DNA of 64,000 nucleotides from Pseudomonas sp. R84 (lineage in GTDB: Bacteria; Pseudomonadota; Gammaproteobacteria; Pseudomonadales; Pseudomonadaceae): positions 3,647,501-3,711,500 of the forward strand of contig NZ_CP019426.1 of NCBI RefSeq assembly GCF_009834515.1. Direction: 5' to 3'. Positions 17,363-24,392 of the stretch are shown piece after piece. The position numbers and the translations under genes were made by a program. The number at the start of each line of letters is the position of its first letter. The stretch's first letter is position 1. The notes beneath the pieces were generated by a model that was not told the DNA's origin, did no database searches, and saw only the letters and a list, made by a program, of their open reading frames with translations.

Positions 17363-19492
17363 ATGACGGTCAAAAAAGCAGCACAACCACTACTAAAAGA
17401 TGCCAAAGAGCCCTGCCCACTCAGAGGCACCAAAGTTCGATTTCGGCTAGTTGACGAGTCCGGGAATGGCAAGCCCTATGCCGGGCTTAAATATGTGGTC
17501 ACCGACAGCGTTGGACAGCGATATGAAGGTACGCTAGACGCCACCGGTTTTGGTGAAGTTCTAAACCACTACGAAGGGCCTGTCGTGCTGACCGTGGATC
17601 AGCCTTACACCGGTAGCGAAGAAGACTATAACTGGTTGATGAGCCGGCCAAACTACCCGCTGAAAGTCAGCGAGCTGCAGGTTCGAGCCGAAAAAACGCG
17701 ATTCATCCGTAAAGATGGCCAAAGAGTTGACAACAACCCAGCAAAATCTGAAGCGGATCAATTTTTTCATGTCGAAGTACGCCACCTCGTTGAAAAAAGC
17801 TCGCATCTCCCTCCGGAGTCAAAAGCCAAATACCCTCCCAATCAGAATCTGCTAAAAGTACTGGGCGACATCGGTTTCGGTCCGGAGCAACCAGATCTTT
17901 GGGGTGTTGCCCTGGTACCGAACACACTCACAGTTCTGGAAGTGCGCCCGCTGCGGGCTTTCCGCCCAATGCTCTCGAGAGACAACAAGTTTAGTGCATT
18001 GAATTTGTATCAACTCTCATTGTTTGCGGCATTGAGCTATTGTGACTTCGGACAGTCACCGGCGGAGCAGCCTACTGATACGGTGAGTTTCCCCCTCGAG
18101 CCCAGCGTAGGAAATATGTTTGGAGAGGGTATGGCTTGTTATAAGGAGTCTTGGAAGATTAACGCGCAGCAGTCTGCTGCGTACTATCCGCTTTATGAAG
18201 ACGTCCCATACTCCAAGCGTTTCGAAATTTTGCCATTCGATCCGACTTTGTATGAACAAAACAAACCGCAACAGGGGGGCAAGCAGGAACACCCTGCAAA
18301 GTGGCATTTCTTCGATGACAGTAAAGCTGATGGTGGAACTAACACCCAAGCGTTCATGACACATCATGACGAGGTTGTTCTTATTTCCATACGTGGAACA
18401 TTAGAACTCGTCGACTTTGTTCGAGATACCGATGCGGAGCAAATTCCTGTAAATCCTGGCGTAGGCAAAGCTCACCAAGGCTTTTACCAGGCCTATCAAG
18501 CAATGAGGGAATTCGTCCAAGCTTACCTCGACAGTTTCCATGTTGATCAAAAAGTAATTATCTGTGGCCACAGCCTTGGAGGAGCCATTGCGACATTACT
18601 CGCAGAGGCGCTCAGGCAAAGCGCAAAAAATTACGACATTTTGCTTTATACATATGGTTCGCCCCGAGCAGGGGACGCAGATTTTGTTCAGGGTGCAACG
18701 GCCTTGGCGCACCACCGCATGGTCAACGACAACGACCCGATCCCAAGCGTACCGGCACCGTGGATGAACACTCGTAAGAGAATCTGGGTCCCAGGTGTGG
18801 TGCTCAGCTTTATCACGGCGCCACTGGGCGCGTTGATTTTTGCCTTGGGTTTAAGTCGAACAGGTGGTTCGGCTTACGAGCATCAGGGCGACCTGCATCA
18901 CTTTATGCCTGTGCACTTCAAAGGCCGTGAGCAATCTTCGGTGCTGTGGAACCCGGGTTGCGAATCCATCGAGGAAGCCGCGTGCACCCGGGCAGTGAAA
19001 AAGTTCGGTGACTTGCCCGACCGGGCTCTATTCATCCAGCAACTATTCCAGATGCCTCACCACTACATGCTGCCATCCTACATTCCAAACGCATGGGCAA
19101 CGTTGCGCCGCTGGCAGCAGACCCAGGAAGGCGGCGGAACGGTGGTAACAAAGACTGAATACGATCAGATCTACTTCCAACTGCAGGAAATGCAGGAACG
19201 CTTGAAAACCAAAGAGGCGGAGTTGAATAGCCCTTTCCAATCGGATCGCCGAGCCGCCATGCAGCAAGCAAGTGTGTTGCGGGCGGAAATCGGTCGATTG
19301 GACACCTCCCGCCAGCGCCTTCATACCCTGAGCTATCTCAAGCTCACACCTGAGGATATCTACGGTTCTGCCACTCAGGCGCCTGAACATGACCAGAACC
19401 TGCAACGCTGGCTAGCAAAGAAAGAGAACAATGTCGACGTTCAACTCGCGATGATTCCTCACGCGGGCAGCGCTCAACTAAGGACTGCATGA
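17363..19492 (+). CDS. T6SS lipase effector, class 3 lipase (Tle-like)
   Basis: This 709-residue protein has an N-terminal beta-rich domain (about 18-95, LRGTKVRFRLVDESGNGKPY) that looks like an Ig-type carrier, a linker, then a class 3 alpha/beta-hydrolase. The nucleophile elbow GHSLGG puts the catalytic Ser at 404. NDNDPIPSVP supplies a candidate Asp (456 or 458), and DLHHF near 510 a candidate His. A hydrophobic stretch around 476-495 (VLSFITAPLGALIFALGL) may insert into membranes. The last 150 residues include a charged coiled coil (LQEMQERLKTKEAEL). Encoded behind VgrG and DUF4123, it is best read as a phospholipase delivered into rival cells. No second immunity gene follows it. Confidence 0.85.
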   Translation: MTVKKAAQPLLKDAKEPCPLRGTKVRFRLVDESGNGKPYAGLKYVVTDSVGQRYEGTLDATGFGEVLNHYEGPVVLTVDQPYTGSEEDYNWLMSRPNYPLKVSELQVRAEKTRFIRKDGQRVDNNPAKSEADQFFHVEVRHLVEKSSHLPPESKAKYPPNQNLLKVLGDIGFGPEQPDLWGVALVPNTLTVLEVRPLRAFRPMLSRDNKFSALNLYQLSLFAALSYCDFGQSPAEQPTDTVSFPLEPSVGNMFGEGMACYKESWKINAQQSAAYYPLYEDVPYSKRFEILPFDPTLYEQNKPQQGGKQEHPAKWHFFDDSKADGGTNTQAFMTHHDEVVLISIRGTLELVDFVRDTDAEQIPVNPGVGKAHQGFYQAYQAMREFVQAYLDSFHVDQKVIICGHSLGGAIATLLAEALRQSAKNYDILLYTYGSPRAGDADFVQGATALAHHRMVNDNDPIPSVPAPWMNTRKRIWVPGVVLSFITAPLGALIFALGLSRTGGSAYEHQGDLHHFMPVHFKGREQSSVLWNPGCESIEEAACTRAVKKFGDLPDRALFIQQLFQMPHHYMLPSYIPNAWATLRRWQQTQEGGGTVVTKTEYDQIYFQLQEMQERLKTKEAELNSPFQSDRRAAMQQASVLRAEIGRLDTSRQRLHTLSYLKLTPEDIYGSATQAPEHDQNLQRWLAKKENNVDVQLAMIPHAGSAQLRTA

Positions 19493-19735
19493 TTTCGGTA
19501 TGAACATGCTCCAAGCGAAAATTTCTTGCCGTGACGGCTCACGCACTTGCTATTGGAGTCGTCACATTGGGAATGGGTTGATGAACTTCAGCCTGTATAA
19601 GACACGAAGGATAATTCGCGTCTCCCGATTACCGACGACGTACAAAGAGAGTGAATGGTGATTCCGTACACTGAGACCTGAATGAATCACATGGCCAAGG
19701 GGAGTCCAGACAGACTCCCCTGCTTTCGCGTTTTG
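19493..19735. other. Intergenic region after the T6SS island, with a hairpin
   Basis: No gene is visible. At 19698-19721 AGGGGAGTCCAGACAGACTC followed by CCCT forms a strong 9-base stem with a 6-base loop. It has only a broken T tract on the + strand (GCTTTCGCGTTTTG), so it may be a weak terminator of the vgrG-lipase transcript. Confidence 0.4.
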
Positions 19736-20032
19736 TTAAACCGGCGCCTTCCAACTCAACATCTGCTGCTGCGCGACCTGCAGCAAATCATTGCCATCCT
19801 GCGTCAGCAGGTAAAGCGCATGGGTGATGTGTGGAATGTCTTGCACGTCGGCGTGTTTGAAGCACAGGCAATGCAGGGTTTCGAGCAAGTCGGCGGCGGC
19901 GCGGATGCGCTGGACGGCGGCTTCGAGGATGTCTTTCGGGTTGGCTTGGGTGTCGATGAGCAGTGTCGGGGTTTCGGTGACATTGCTGCTGAGGGGGAGA
20001 TAGCGGTTTTGTAGCAGTTTGATTATTGGCAT
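19736..20032 (-). CDS. Small helical protein of unknown function
   Basis: This 98-residue protein has a short variable N terminus and a C-terminal half predicted as two amphipathic helices (DILEAAVQRIRAAADLLETL; ITHALYLLTQDGNDLLQVAQ). The pattern recalls the abundant short Pseudomonas families of about 100 residues (DUF3077/DUF6124 type), but I cannot assign it firmly. It has no signal peptide or membrane segment. It is convergent with the T6SS lipase gene. The start has no strong ribosome binding site. Confidence 0.55.
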   Translation of the reverse strand: MPIIKLLQNRYLPLSSNVTETPTLLIDTQANPKDILEAAVQRIRAAADLLETLHCLCFKHADVQDIPHITHALYLLTQDGNDLLQVAQQQMLSWKAPV

Positions 20033-20523
20033 ATTGATTACTCGATTGTTTCAAAAGTAACCGCCGACACCGTGACCAAACGATGGGAGGCGGACCGTGT
20101 ACAGGCTTGGTCAACCGAGAACAATCAACTCAGCTCGCCCGAAGGCGTCCTGCACACGGCCGCCACAGCTATGCACTTCACGGTCAAAGAACTCCGCGGT
20201 GCAAATGATGGCACATATGCAATCGATTATTCCCGGGTGACCAAACCCGAACCACTGATTTTGCAGCGGCAACCGACAATAACCGCCCCGCTCCAGCCGC
20301 CGAAAGCAGACAAGGCACCAGCCTTTGTAGGAATTCGCCAAACCTTCCAAAGAAAACCGCCGCACTCCCTGACAGCCGGCGTTCAGCTCGGTTAACCATC
20401 CCTTAACGCCGTGGTCAAAAACTCTACTGAACCGCACGCCCTCAGCCATTCTGGCTGTCGCCCAGTGCGGCAGGTTCGGGTGAATCACGCCGAACTCTAG
20501 AACCGTCACTCGGGAGTCCTTTC
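20033..20523. other. Gap of about 490 bases without a convincing gene
   Basis: Overlapping open frames exist on both strands (for example 20072-20395 + and 20111-20509 -). None has a ribosome binding site, family motif or typical codon use. The sequence is GC-moderate and looks like decayed coding DNA. The 3' end carries the promoter and the ribosome binding site (GGGAG, about 20512-20516) of the DUF2790 gene. Confidence 0.45.
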
Positions 20524-20793
20524 ATGAACATTCGTCCTTTATTACTCACTGCCGCCCTCGCCTGCACCGCGTTTGCCGGGCTGGCCCAGGCCAATGACAC
20601 CTCTGCCACGTCCAAAGCCATGCCGTATGAGTACGGCATGCCGCTGCATGTGGCCAAAGTGGTGTCGTTGACCGAGCCGCCAACGCAACTGTGCAAGGTG
20701 GTCACGGCCGACATGAAGTACATCGACAATGCCGGTAAGCCTGAGGAAATCAGCTACCGGAAATTGTCTGACGCGTGCAACTTCCAGAACTGA
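20524..20793 (+). CDS. DUF2790 small periplasmic protein
   Basis: This 89-residue protein has a 23-residue signal peptide (cleavage after LAQA) and the DUF2790 body (YGMPLHVAKVVSLTEPPTQL, then MKYIDNAGKPEEISYRKLSDAC). The family is confined largely to pseudomonads and has no established function; members are small secreted or periplasmic proteins, often metal- or stress-induced. GGGAG lies in front of the ATG. It stands alone between the gap above and a small membrane protein. Confidence 0.85.
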   Translation: MNIRPLLLTAALACTAFAGLAQANDTSATSKAMPYEYGMPLHVAKVVSLTEPPTQLCKVVTADMKYIDNAGKPEEISYRKLSDACNFQN

Positions 20794-20882
20794 CAGAAAC
20801 GTCTGATTTGCGGGTTTGCGGTAGGCGTGGGGTGTTTCGGCGGTTATGCTCGGAGCCCTCCTCACTGCCGCAAGGATTCGCC

Positions 20883-21281
20883 ATGCAGTTGTCGTTTCGC
20901 ACGTTGTCGGGCTTCACTTGTTCGTTGTGTTTTTTGCTGGCGTTGGCCTGGGGCGTTTTCCCGGAGAGCCTGCTGGCGATCTGGAGCATCGAGTATTCCG
21001 ACGCTGCGGGGTTTGTCGCGCGGCGCAGCGCGGTGCTGTTTGCGGCGTTGGGGGTGATGTTTTATCTGGTGCGCAACGCACCGCCGTCGCTGGGGCGCAA
21101 TGCGCTGAGCAACGGGTTTATCGTCGGTTGTTTTGGCTTGGCGGTGCTGGGTTTTGCGGAATGGCTCAACGGTCATGCCGGCCCCGGGATTTTGCTCGCG
21201 GTGCTGGTCGAGTTCGCGCTGGGCCTTGGTTTTGTGCAGGCCCGGCGCGTGACGGTCGAACTGGGTGAAACGGTGCGTTAA
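20883..21281 (+). CDS. Small integral membrane protein
   Basis: This 132-residue protein has four hydrophobic segments (SLCFLLALAWGVFPESLLAI; SAVLFAALGVMFYLV; NGFIVGCFGLAVLGFAEWL; GILLAVLVEFALGLGFV). The layout resembles DUF4345-like proteins, but I cannot name a function. The ATG at 20883 is chosen over upstream in-frame codons because it has AAGGA in front and begins just before the first helix. Its stop shares bases with the stop of the convergent DUF1652 gene. Confidence 0.65.
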   Translation: MQLSFRTLSGFTCSLCFLLALAWGVFPESLLAIWSIEYSDAAGFVARRSAVLFAALGVMFYLVRNAPPSLGRNALSNGFIVGCFGLAVLGFAEWLNGHAGPGILLAVLVEFALGLGFVQARRVTVELGETVR

Positions 21282-21547
21282 ACGACTCTGGAGCGTGGGC
21301 TGTAGTGATGTTGCACAGTTTGCTGGTTCAGATCCGAGCGCAGCCCGGCGATCAGTTCGTTGATTTCACGACAGCCATTGAGGTGGCTGGCGTCGATGCC
21401 ACTGACCAGCAGATCGACCTGATCGGTCTGGTGATCGCCGAAAACCTTGACGGTCATCGACAAGTCCGGCGACAGCGTGCACTGGCAGCGTTTCGGCAGA
21501 AAACTGCTTTCAATGATATTGCGTAGTTCCAAGGCAGACAGAAACAT
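21278..21547 (-). CDS. DUF1652 protein
   Basis: This 89-residue protein matches the Pseudomonas DUF1652 family: LSALELRNIIESSFLPKRC, CTLSPDLSMTVKVF, VDLLVSGIDASHLNGCREIN and ELIAGLRSDL are its conserved blocks. The function is unknown; the proteins are cytosolic and small. The gene is convergent with the membrane protein gene, and the two stop codons overlap in the palindrome TTAA (21278-21281), so the two transcripts must overlap at their 3' ends. Confidence 0.85.
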   Translation of the reverse strand: MFLSALELRNIIESSFLPKRCQCTLSPDLSMTVKVFGDHQTDQVDLLVSGIDASHLNGCREINELIAGLRSDLNQQTVQHHYSPRSRVV

Positions 21548-21914
21548 GGCGAAACCCTCTCCTTACTGTGAGATGCCAATCAAGTATTCACGCTGACCGT
21601 TGCTGCCCCTGCACGGGTGTGTCCCCGCTGTTTCCCTGGTGCGACAAGCGGTGGTACTGCGAAATGCCCATTGGAGTGTAGGCGCCCAAGGCCGGTGCGC
21701 CGCACTGAAAAGACGCATAAAGCGTGCCTTTCATCGGTTCATTTTCACCCTCATGAAATCAAGCACTTGGCGGCGGTGCCAGTATTTGGCTACTTGCAAT
21801 TTGCAAGAATGGCCTTGGCGGGTACTGCAATTTGCAACTCGACGCTGGTTTGCAATCACGGCCCATGACGGTAAGAATGCCCGTCATCCACCCTACACCC
21901 GCACGGAGGCTTCC
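21548..21914. other. Intergenic region upstream of ecotin with TTGCAA palindromes
   Basis: No gene is apparent in these 367 bases. The end nearest ecotin has a perfect palindrome CTTGCAATTTGCAAG (21793-21807), a second near-palindrome CTGCAATTTGCAAC (21825-21838) 32 bases further on, and a half site TTTGCAATC (21849-21857). Ecotin's ribosome binding site CGGAGG is at 21904-21909. Confidence 0.5.
21793..21857. promoter_or_regulatory. Cluster of TTGCAA-type operator-like palindromes
   Basis: Two copies of the core GCAATTTGC, one inside a perfect 15-base palindrome and one inside a near-palindrome, are spaced 32 bases apart (three helical turns), with a third half site downstream. The regular spacing suggests cooperative binding of a dimeric regulator in front of ecotin. 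The regulator is not identifiable from sequence alone. Confidence 0.4.
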
Positions 21915-22400
21915 ATGGGTTCTTTACGCGTCTACGCGACCACCGGTTTGTTCATCGCCAGCCTGTCCACCCTCGCCCACGCCGCCAAGCTTGAAGACGT
22001 CGCGCCGTTCCCGAAGGCTGAAGCCGGGTTCACTCGCCAGGTCATTCACTTGCCCAAGCAAGAGCAGGAAGAGAACTTCCAGGTGGAAATCCTCGCCGGC
22101 AAAACCCTTGAAGTGGACTGCAACCGCCAGCGTTTGGGCGGTGTTCTCGATGAGAAGAATCTTGAAGGCTGGGGTTATCCGTTCTATCGACTGGAAAAAG
22201 TCATCGGGCCGATGAGCACGATGATGGCCTGCCCGCCCGGCAGCCAGAAGAAACGCGCGTTCGTGCCGGTCGTCGGTGACGGTTTCATGCTGCGTTACAA
22301 CAGCAAATTGCCGGTCGTGGTGTATGCGCCGTCGGACGTCGAAGTGCGATATCGCATCTGGTCGGCGTCGGACAAAGTCGGTACAGCCCTGCAGGAATAA
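21915..22400 (+). CDS. eco: Ecotin, periplasmic serine protease inhibitor
   Basis: This 161-residue ecotin has a 23-residue signal peptide (after LAHA). The mature protein shows the family blocks [20 protein letters not shown] and [18 protein letters not shown]. The reactive loop [11 protein letters not shown] puts P1 at Met103, as in the E. coli inhibitor, and Cys69-Cys106 reproduce its disulfide spacing of 37. Ecotin dimers block trypsin, chymotrypsin and elastase-like proteases in the periplasm, defending against host or predator enzymes. It has a strong ribosome binding site. It is followed after 21 bases by the NIPSNAP-like gene. Confidence 0.95.
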   Translation: MGSLRVYATTGLFIASLSTLAHAAKLEDVAPFPKAEAGFTRQVIHLPKQEQEENFQVEILAGKTLEVDCNRQRLGGVLDEKNLEGWGYPFYRLEKVIGPMSTMMACPPGSQKKRAFVPVVGDGFMLRYNSKLPVVVYAPSDVEVRYRIWSASDKVGTALQE

Positions 22401-22421
22401 CCCGAACAAGGAGTGCGTCGT

Positions 22422-22727
22422 TTGATTACCTGCCATGTCCGATATGTCATTGATCCATACCAATTGCCCGAGTTCGAGGCCTACGCCAAGGCCTGGCTCG
22501 GCATCGTCGAGCGCTTGGGCGGCACGCATCACGGCTACTTCCTGCCGTCCGAAGGCGCGAGCAACATCGCTTATTGCCTGTTCAGTTTTCCGTCGCTGGC
22601 GGATTACGAAAGCTACCGGCACATCGCGATGACTGACCCGGAAAGCACCGCACTGGTGGCCAGCCTGGTCGAGAAGAAGTTTATCGTCAGCTACGAGCGC
22701 AGCTTCCTGCGCCCGTTACTGCCGTAA
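22422..22727 (+). CDS. NIPSNAP-family small protein
   Basis: This 101-residue protein is an alpha-beta barrel monomer of the NIPSNAP group: ITCHVRYVIDPYQLPEFEAY, GGTHHGYFLP and YRHIAMTDPESTAL are typical. These are dimeric ferredoxin-like folds of uncertain function. The TTG at 22422 has AAGGAG (22408-22413) at a good distance; the GTG at 22413 would overlap that site. It may be cotranscribed with ecotin. It ends 6 bases from the stop of the convergent threonine dehydratase gene. Confidence 0.8.
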   Translation: MITCHVRYVIDPYQLPEFEAYAKAWLGIVERLGGTHHGYFLPSEGASNIAYCLFSFPSLADYESYRHIAMTDPESTALVASLVEKKFIVSYERSFLRPLLP

Positions 22728-22733
22728 ACCGCT

Positions 22734-23747
22734 TCACGCCGAGACGCTGCAGACTGCGGCGCGCTCGGCGACATGGCGCAGACTGTCGAAGTTGATATTG
22801 GCGCCCGAGTCGATTGCCACGAATGTCTGCTCGCTCACCCCGGTTCGCGCTACGTACTGCTTGATCCCGGCCACGGCCAAGGCGCCGGAAGGTTCGGTGA
22901 TCGAGCGGGTATCGTCGTAGATGTTCTTGATCGCTGCGCAGAGGTCGTCATTGCTGACGGTGATCACTTCGTCGACGCAAAAGCGGCACACCTCAAACCC
23001 GAACGCGCCGATCTGCGCTACCGCCACGCCATCGGCGAACGTCCCCACCGTGGGCAGCACGACGCGTTGATCAGCTTCGAGCGCAGCCTTCAGGCACGCT
23101 GAATGTTCGGATTCGACGCCGATGATCCGCACTTCCGGGCGCAGGTATTTGACGTAGGCGGCGATGCCGGCGATCAGACCGCCACCACCTACCGGGATAA
23201 AAATCGCATCCAGCGAACCTTGATGTTGGCGGAGGATTTCCATCGCCACGGTGCCCTGCCCGGCGATTACCTCCGGGTCATCGAACGGTGACACGAAGGT
23301 GCGCCCGGTCTGTTCCGCCAGTTGCAGCGCATGGGCCAGCGCGAACGGGAAACTCTCGCCGTGCAGCAACGCTTCAGCGCCGCGACTGCGCACACCCAGC
23401 ACTTTCAGTTCCGGCGTTGTCGCTGGCATGACGATGGTCGCCGCAATCCCGAGTTCGCGCGCTGCCAACGCCACGCCTTGCGCGTGATTGCCGGCCGAGG
23501 CGGTGATCACTCCGCGCGCCTTCTGTTCTTCACTGAGTTGTACCAGTTTGTTGTAAGCGCCACGGATCTTGAAGGAGAACGTCGGTTGCAGGTCTTCACG
23601 CTTGAGCAGAATCCGGTTGCCCAACGCCTCCGACAGCGCCGGCGCCGCTTGCAAAGGCGTGCGCACCGCAAGGTCGTACACCGGCGCGGCGAGGATCTTT
23701 TTCACATAGTGTTCAAGCAGGGTTTGCTGGTCGGGGCTGTGCGGCAT
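22734..23747 (-). CDS. Threonine dehydratase, catalytic domain only
   Basis: This fold-type II PLP enzyme of 337 residues deaminates threonine to 2-oxobutanoate. LQPTFSFKIRGAYNKL has the PLP Lys60; ITASAGNHAQGVALAA and IPVGGGGLIAGIA are the cofactor loops. It matches the catalytic half of biosynthetic IlvA and ends (NINFDSLRHVAERA) just where the ACT-like isoleucine-binding region would begin, so feedback inhibition is probably absent. The ATG at 23747 follows AGGAGACGACC on its strand. An Ile/Thr-coded leader with an attenuator lies upstream. Catabolic or biosynthetic roles cannot be separated by sequence, but the leader argues for biosynthesis. Confidence 0.88.
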   Translation of the reverse strand: MPHSPDQQTLLEHYVKKILAAPVYDLAVRTPLQAAPALSEALGNRILLKREDLQPTFSFKIRGAYNKLVQLSEEQKARGVITASAGNHAQGVALAARELGIAATIVMPATTPELKVLGVRSRGAEALLHGESFPFALAHALQLAEQTGRTFVSPFDDPEVIAGQGTVAMEILRQHQGSLDAIFIPVGGGGLIAGIAAYVKYLRPEVRIIGVESEHSACLKAALEADQRVVLPTVGTFADGVAVAQIGAFGFEVCRFCVDEVITVSNDDLCAAIKNIYDDTRSITEPSGALAVAGIKQYVARTGVSEQTFVAIDSGANINFDSLRHVAERAAVCSVSA

Positions 23748-23790
23748 GGTCGTCTCCTGACATTTTTTCAAAACCCCGGAGACAGAAAGT

Positions 23791-23815
23791 AAAAACCCGC
23801 CTCTAGGGCGGGTTG
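23791..23815 (-). terminator. Attenuator terminator of the threonine dehydratase leader
   Basis: On the minus strand AACCCGCCCTAGAGGCGGGT continues into a run of five T residues in all. The stem is 8 base pairs with a 5-base loop. It lies between the leader peptide stop (23833) and the dehydratase start (23747), so it would end transcription before the structural gene. Confidence 0.8.
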
Positions 23816-23832
23816 GGTGCTGCAGTCGTGAG

Positions 23833-23868
23833 CTAGCCCGCCAAATGAGGAATGGCGGTAATAATCAT
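23833..23868 (-). CDS. Leader peptide MIITAIPHLAG
   Basis: This 12-codon frame reads Met-Ile-Ile-Thr-Ala-Ile-Pro-His-Leu-Ala-Gly-stop. Three isoleucine codons and one threonine codon cluster in the first six positions. Its last codons contain GGCGGGC, which can pair with the CCCGCC that otherwise forms the 5' side of the terminator at 23791-23815. A ribosome stalled at the Ile codons would free GGCGGG to make an antiterminator; a ribosome reaching the stop would cover it and allow termination. No strong ribosome binding site is visible. The frame is too short to be proved by sequence alone. Confidence 0.7.
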   Translation of the reverse strand: MIITAIPHLAG

Positions 23869-23905
23869 TGGCTGGCAGCGCGATACAGTCGAAGTCATGG
23901 GCTGG

Positions 23906-23935
23906 AAATTAGCCTGTGCGCTATTGGCGAGTCAA
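23906..23935 (-). promoter_or_regulatory. Putative sigma-70 promoter of the leader and threonine dehydratase
   Basis: On the minus strand TTGACT (23930-23935) is followed after 17-18 bases by CTAATT/TAATTT (23906-23912). Transcription would begin near 23900, about 30 bases before the leader peptide start, the distance expected in an attenuator. Confidence 0.55.
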
Positions 23936-24000
23936 TGGCCAATTTTGCGCGGCGGCGTTAGTCTGGCGACTCTCTCATCACACCACGGAAGGAATGCATG

Positions 24001-24336
24001 ATGTCGATCGCCCTGCCCCTCACGGCTTTGCTCGCTTTTAGCGGTTACACCGTTTCGGTGATGCTCCAGGCTGAACAGTCGTTGATCGATTTTGGCATCA
24101 GCCTGATGTCGCGGCCCGATACGGCGCAGGTGGTGATTGATCTGTATCTGCTGGCCACGCTGGCGGGTATCTGGATGGTCAAGGATGCGCGGTCGCGTGG
24201 GCAGTCGGTTTGGTCGGTGCTGCCGTATTTGTTGTTGACGGCGGTTTTTGTCTCGGTTGGGCCGTTGTTGTATCTGGTGGTGCGTGGGGTTCGCGAACGA
24301 CGCAAGGCGGTGGAAAAGTGCAGCCAGATACTATGA
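24001..24336 (+). CDS. DUF2834-type small membrane protein
   Basis: This 111-residue protein has three hydrophobic segments (ALPLTALLAFSGYTVSVML; VVIDLYLLATLAGIWMV; LPYLLLTAVFVSVGPLLYLV) and the DUF2834 pattern DLYLLATLAGIWMVKDARSRG. The function is unknown. Two ATGs are adjacent (23998 and 24001); AAGGA at 23989-23993 gives the better spacing for the second. It is divergent from the threonine dehydratase leader. Confidence 0.75.
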   Translation: MSIALPLTALLAFSGYTVSVMLQAEQSLIDFGISLMSRPDTAQVVIDLYLLATLAGIWMVKDARSRGQSVWSVLPYLLLTAVFVSVGPLLYLVVRGVRERRKAVEKCSQIL

Positions 24337-24348
24337 ACACCTGAAACC

Positions 24349-24380
24349 CCTGTAGGAGTGAGCCTGCTCGCGATAGCGGA
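24349..24380. repeat. Half REP, family A
   Basis: CCTGTAGGAGTGAGCCTGCT followed by CGCGATAGCGG matches the left arm of the family A repeats but has no facing right arm. It sits between the DUF2834 gene and the convergent methyltransferase gene. Confidence 0.85.
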
Positions 24381-24392
24381 GTGTCGTGGGAT

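Noticed and set aside
19698..19721. Strong hairpin as a definite terminator of the T6SS operon
   Set aside because: The stem is good, but there is no continuous T tract on either strand, so I list it only as possible within the gap entry.
20072..20395. 107-codon + frame in the gap before DUF2790
   Set aside because: No ribosome binding site, no known motif, and an equally long frame lies on the other strand.
21811..21830. Possible sigma-54 promoter (TGGC...TGCA) before ecotin
   Set aside because: The GG and GC elements are 8 bases apart rather than 10, so the spacing is wrong.
22413..22727. Remnant of the ACT regulatory domain of threonine dehydratase downstream
   Set aside because: This stretch encodes a NIPSNAP-like protein on the opposite strand; nothing ACT-like was found.
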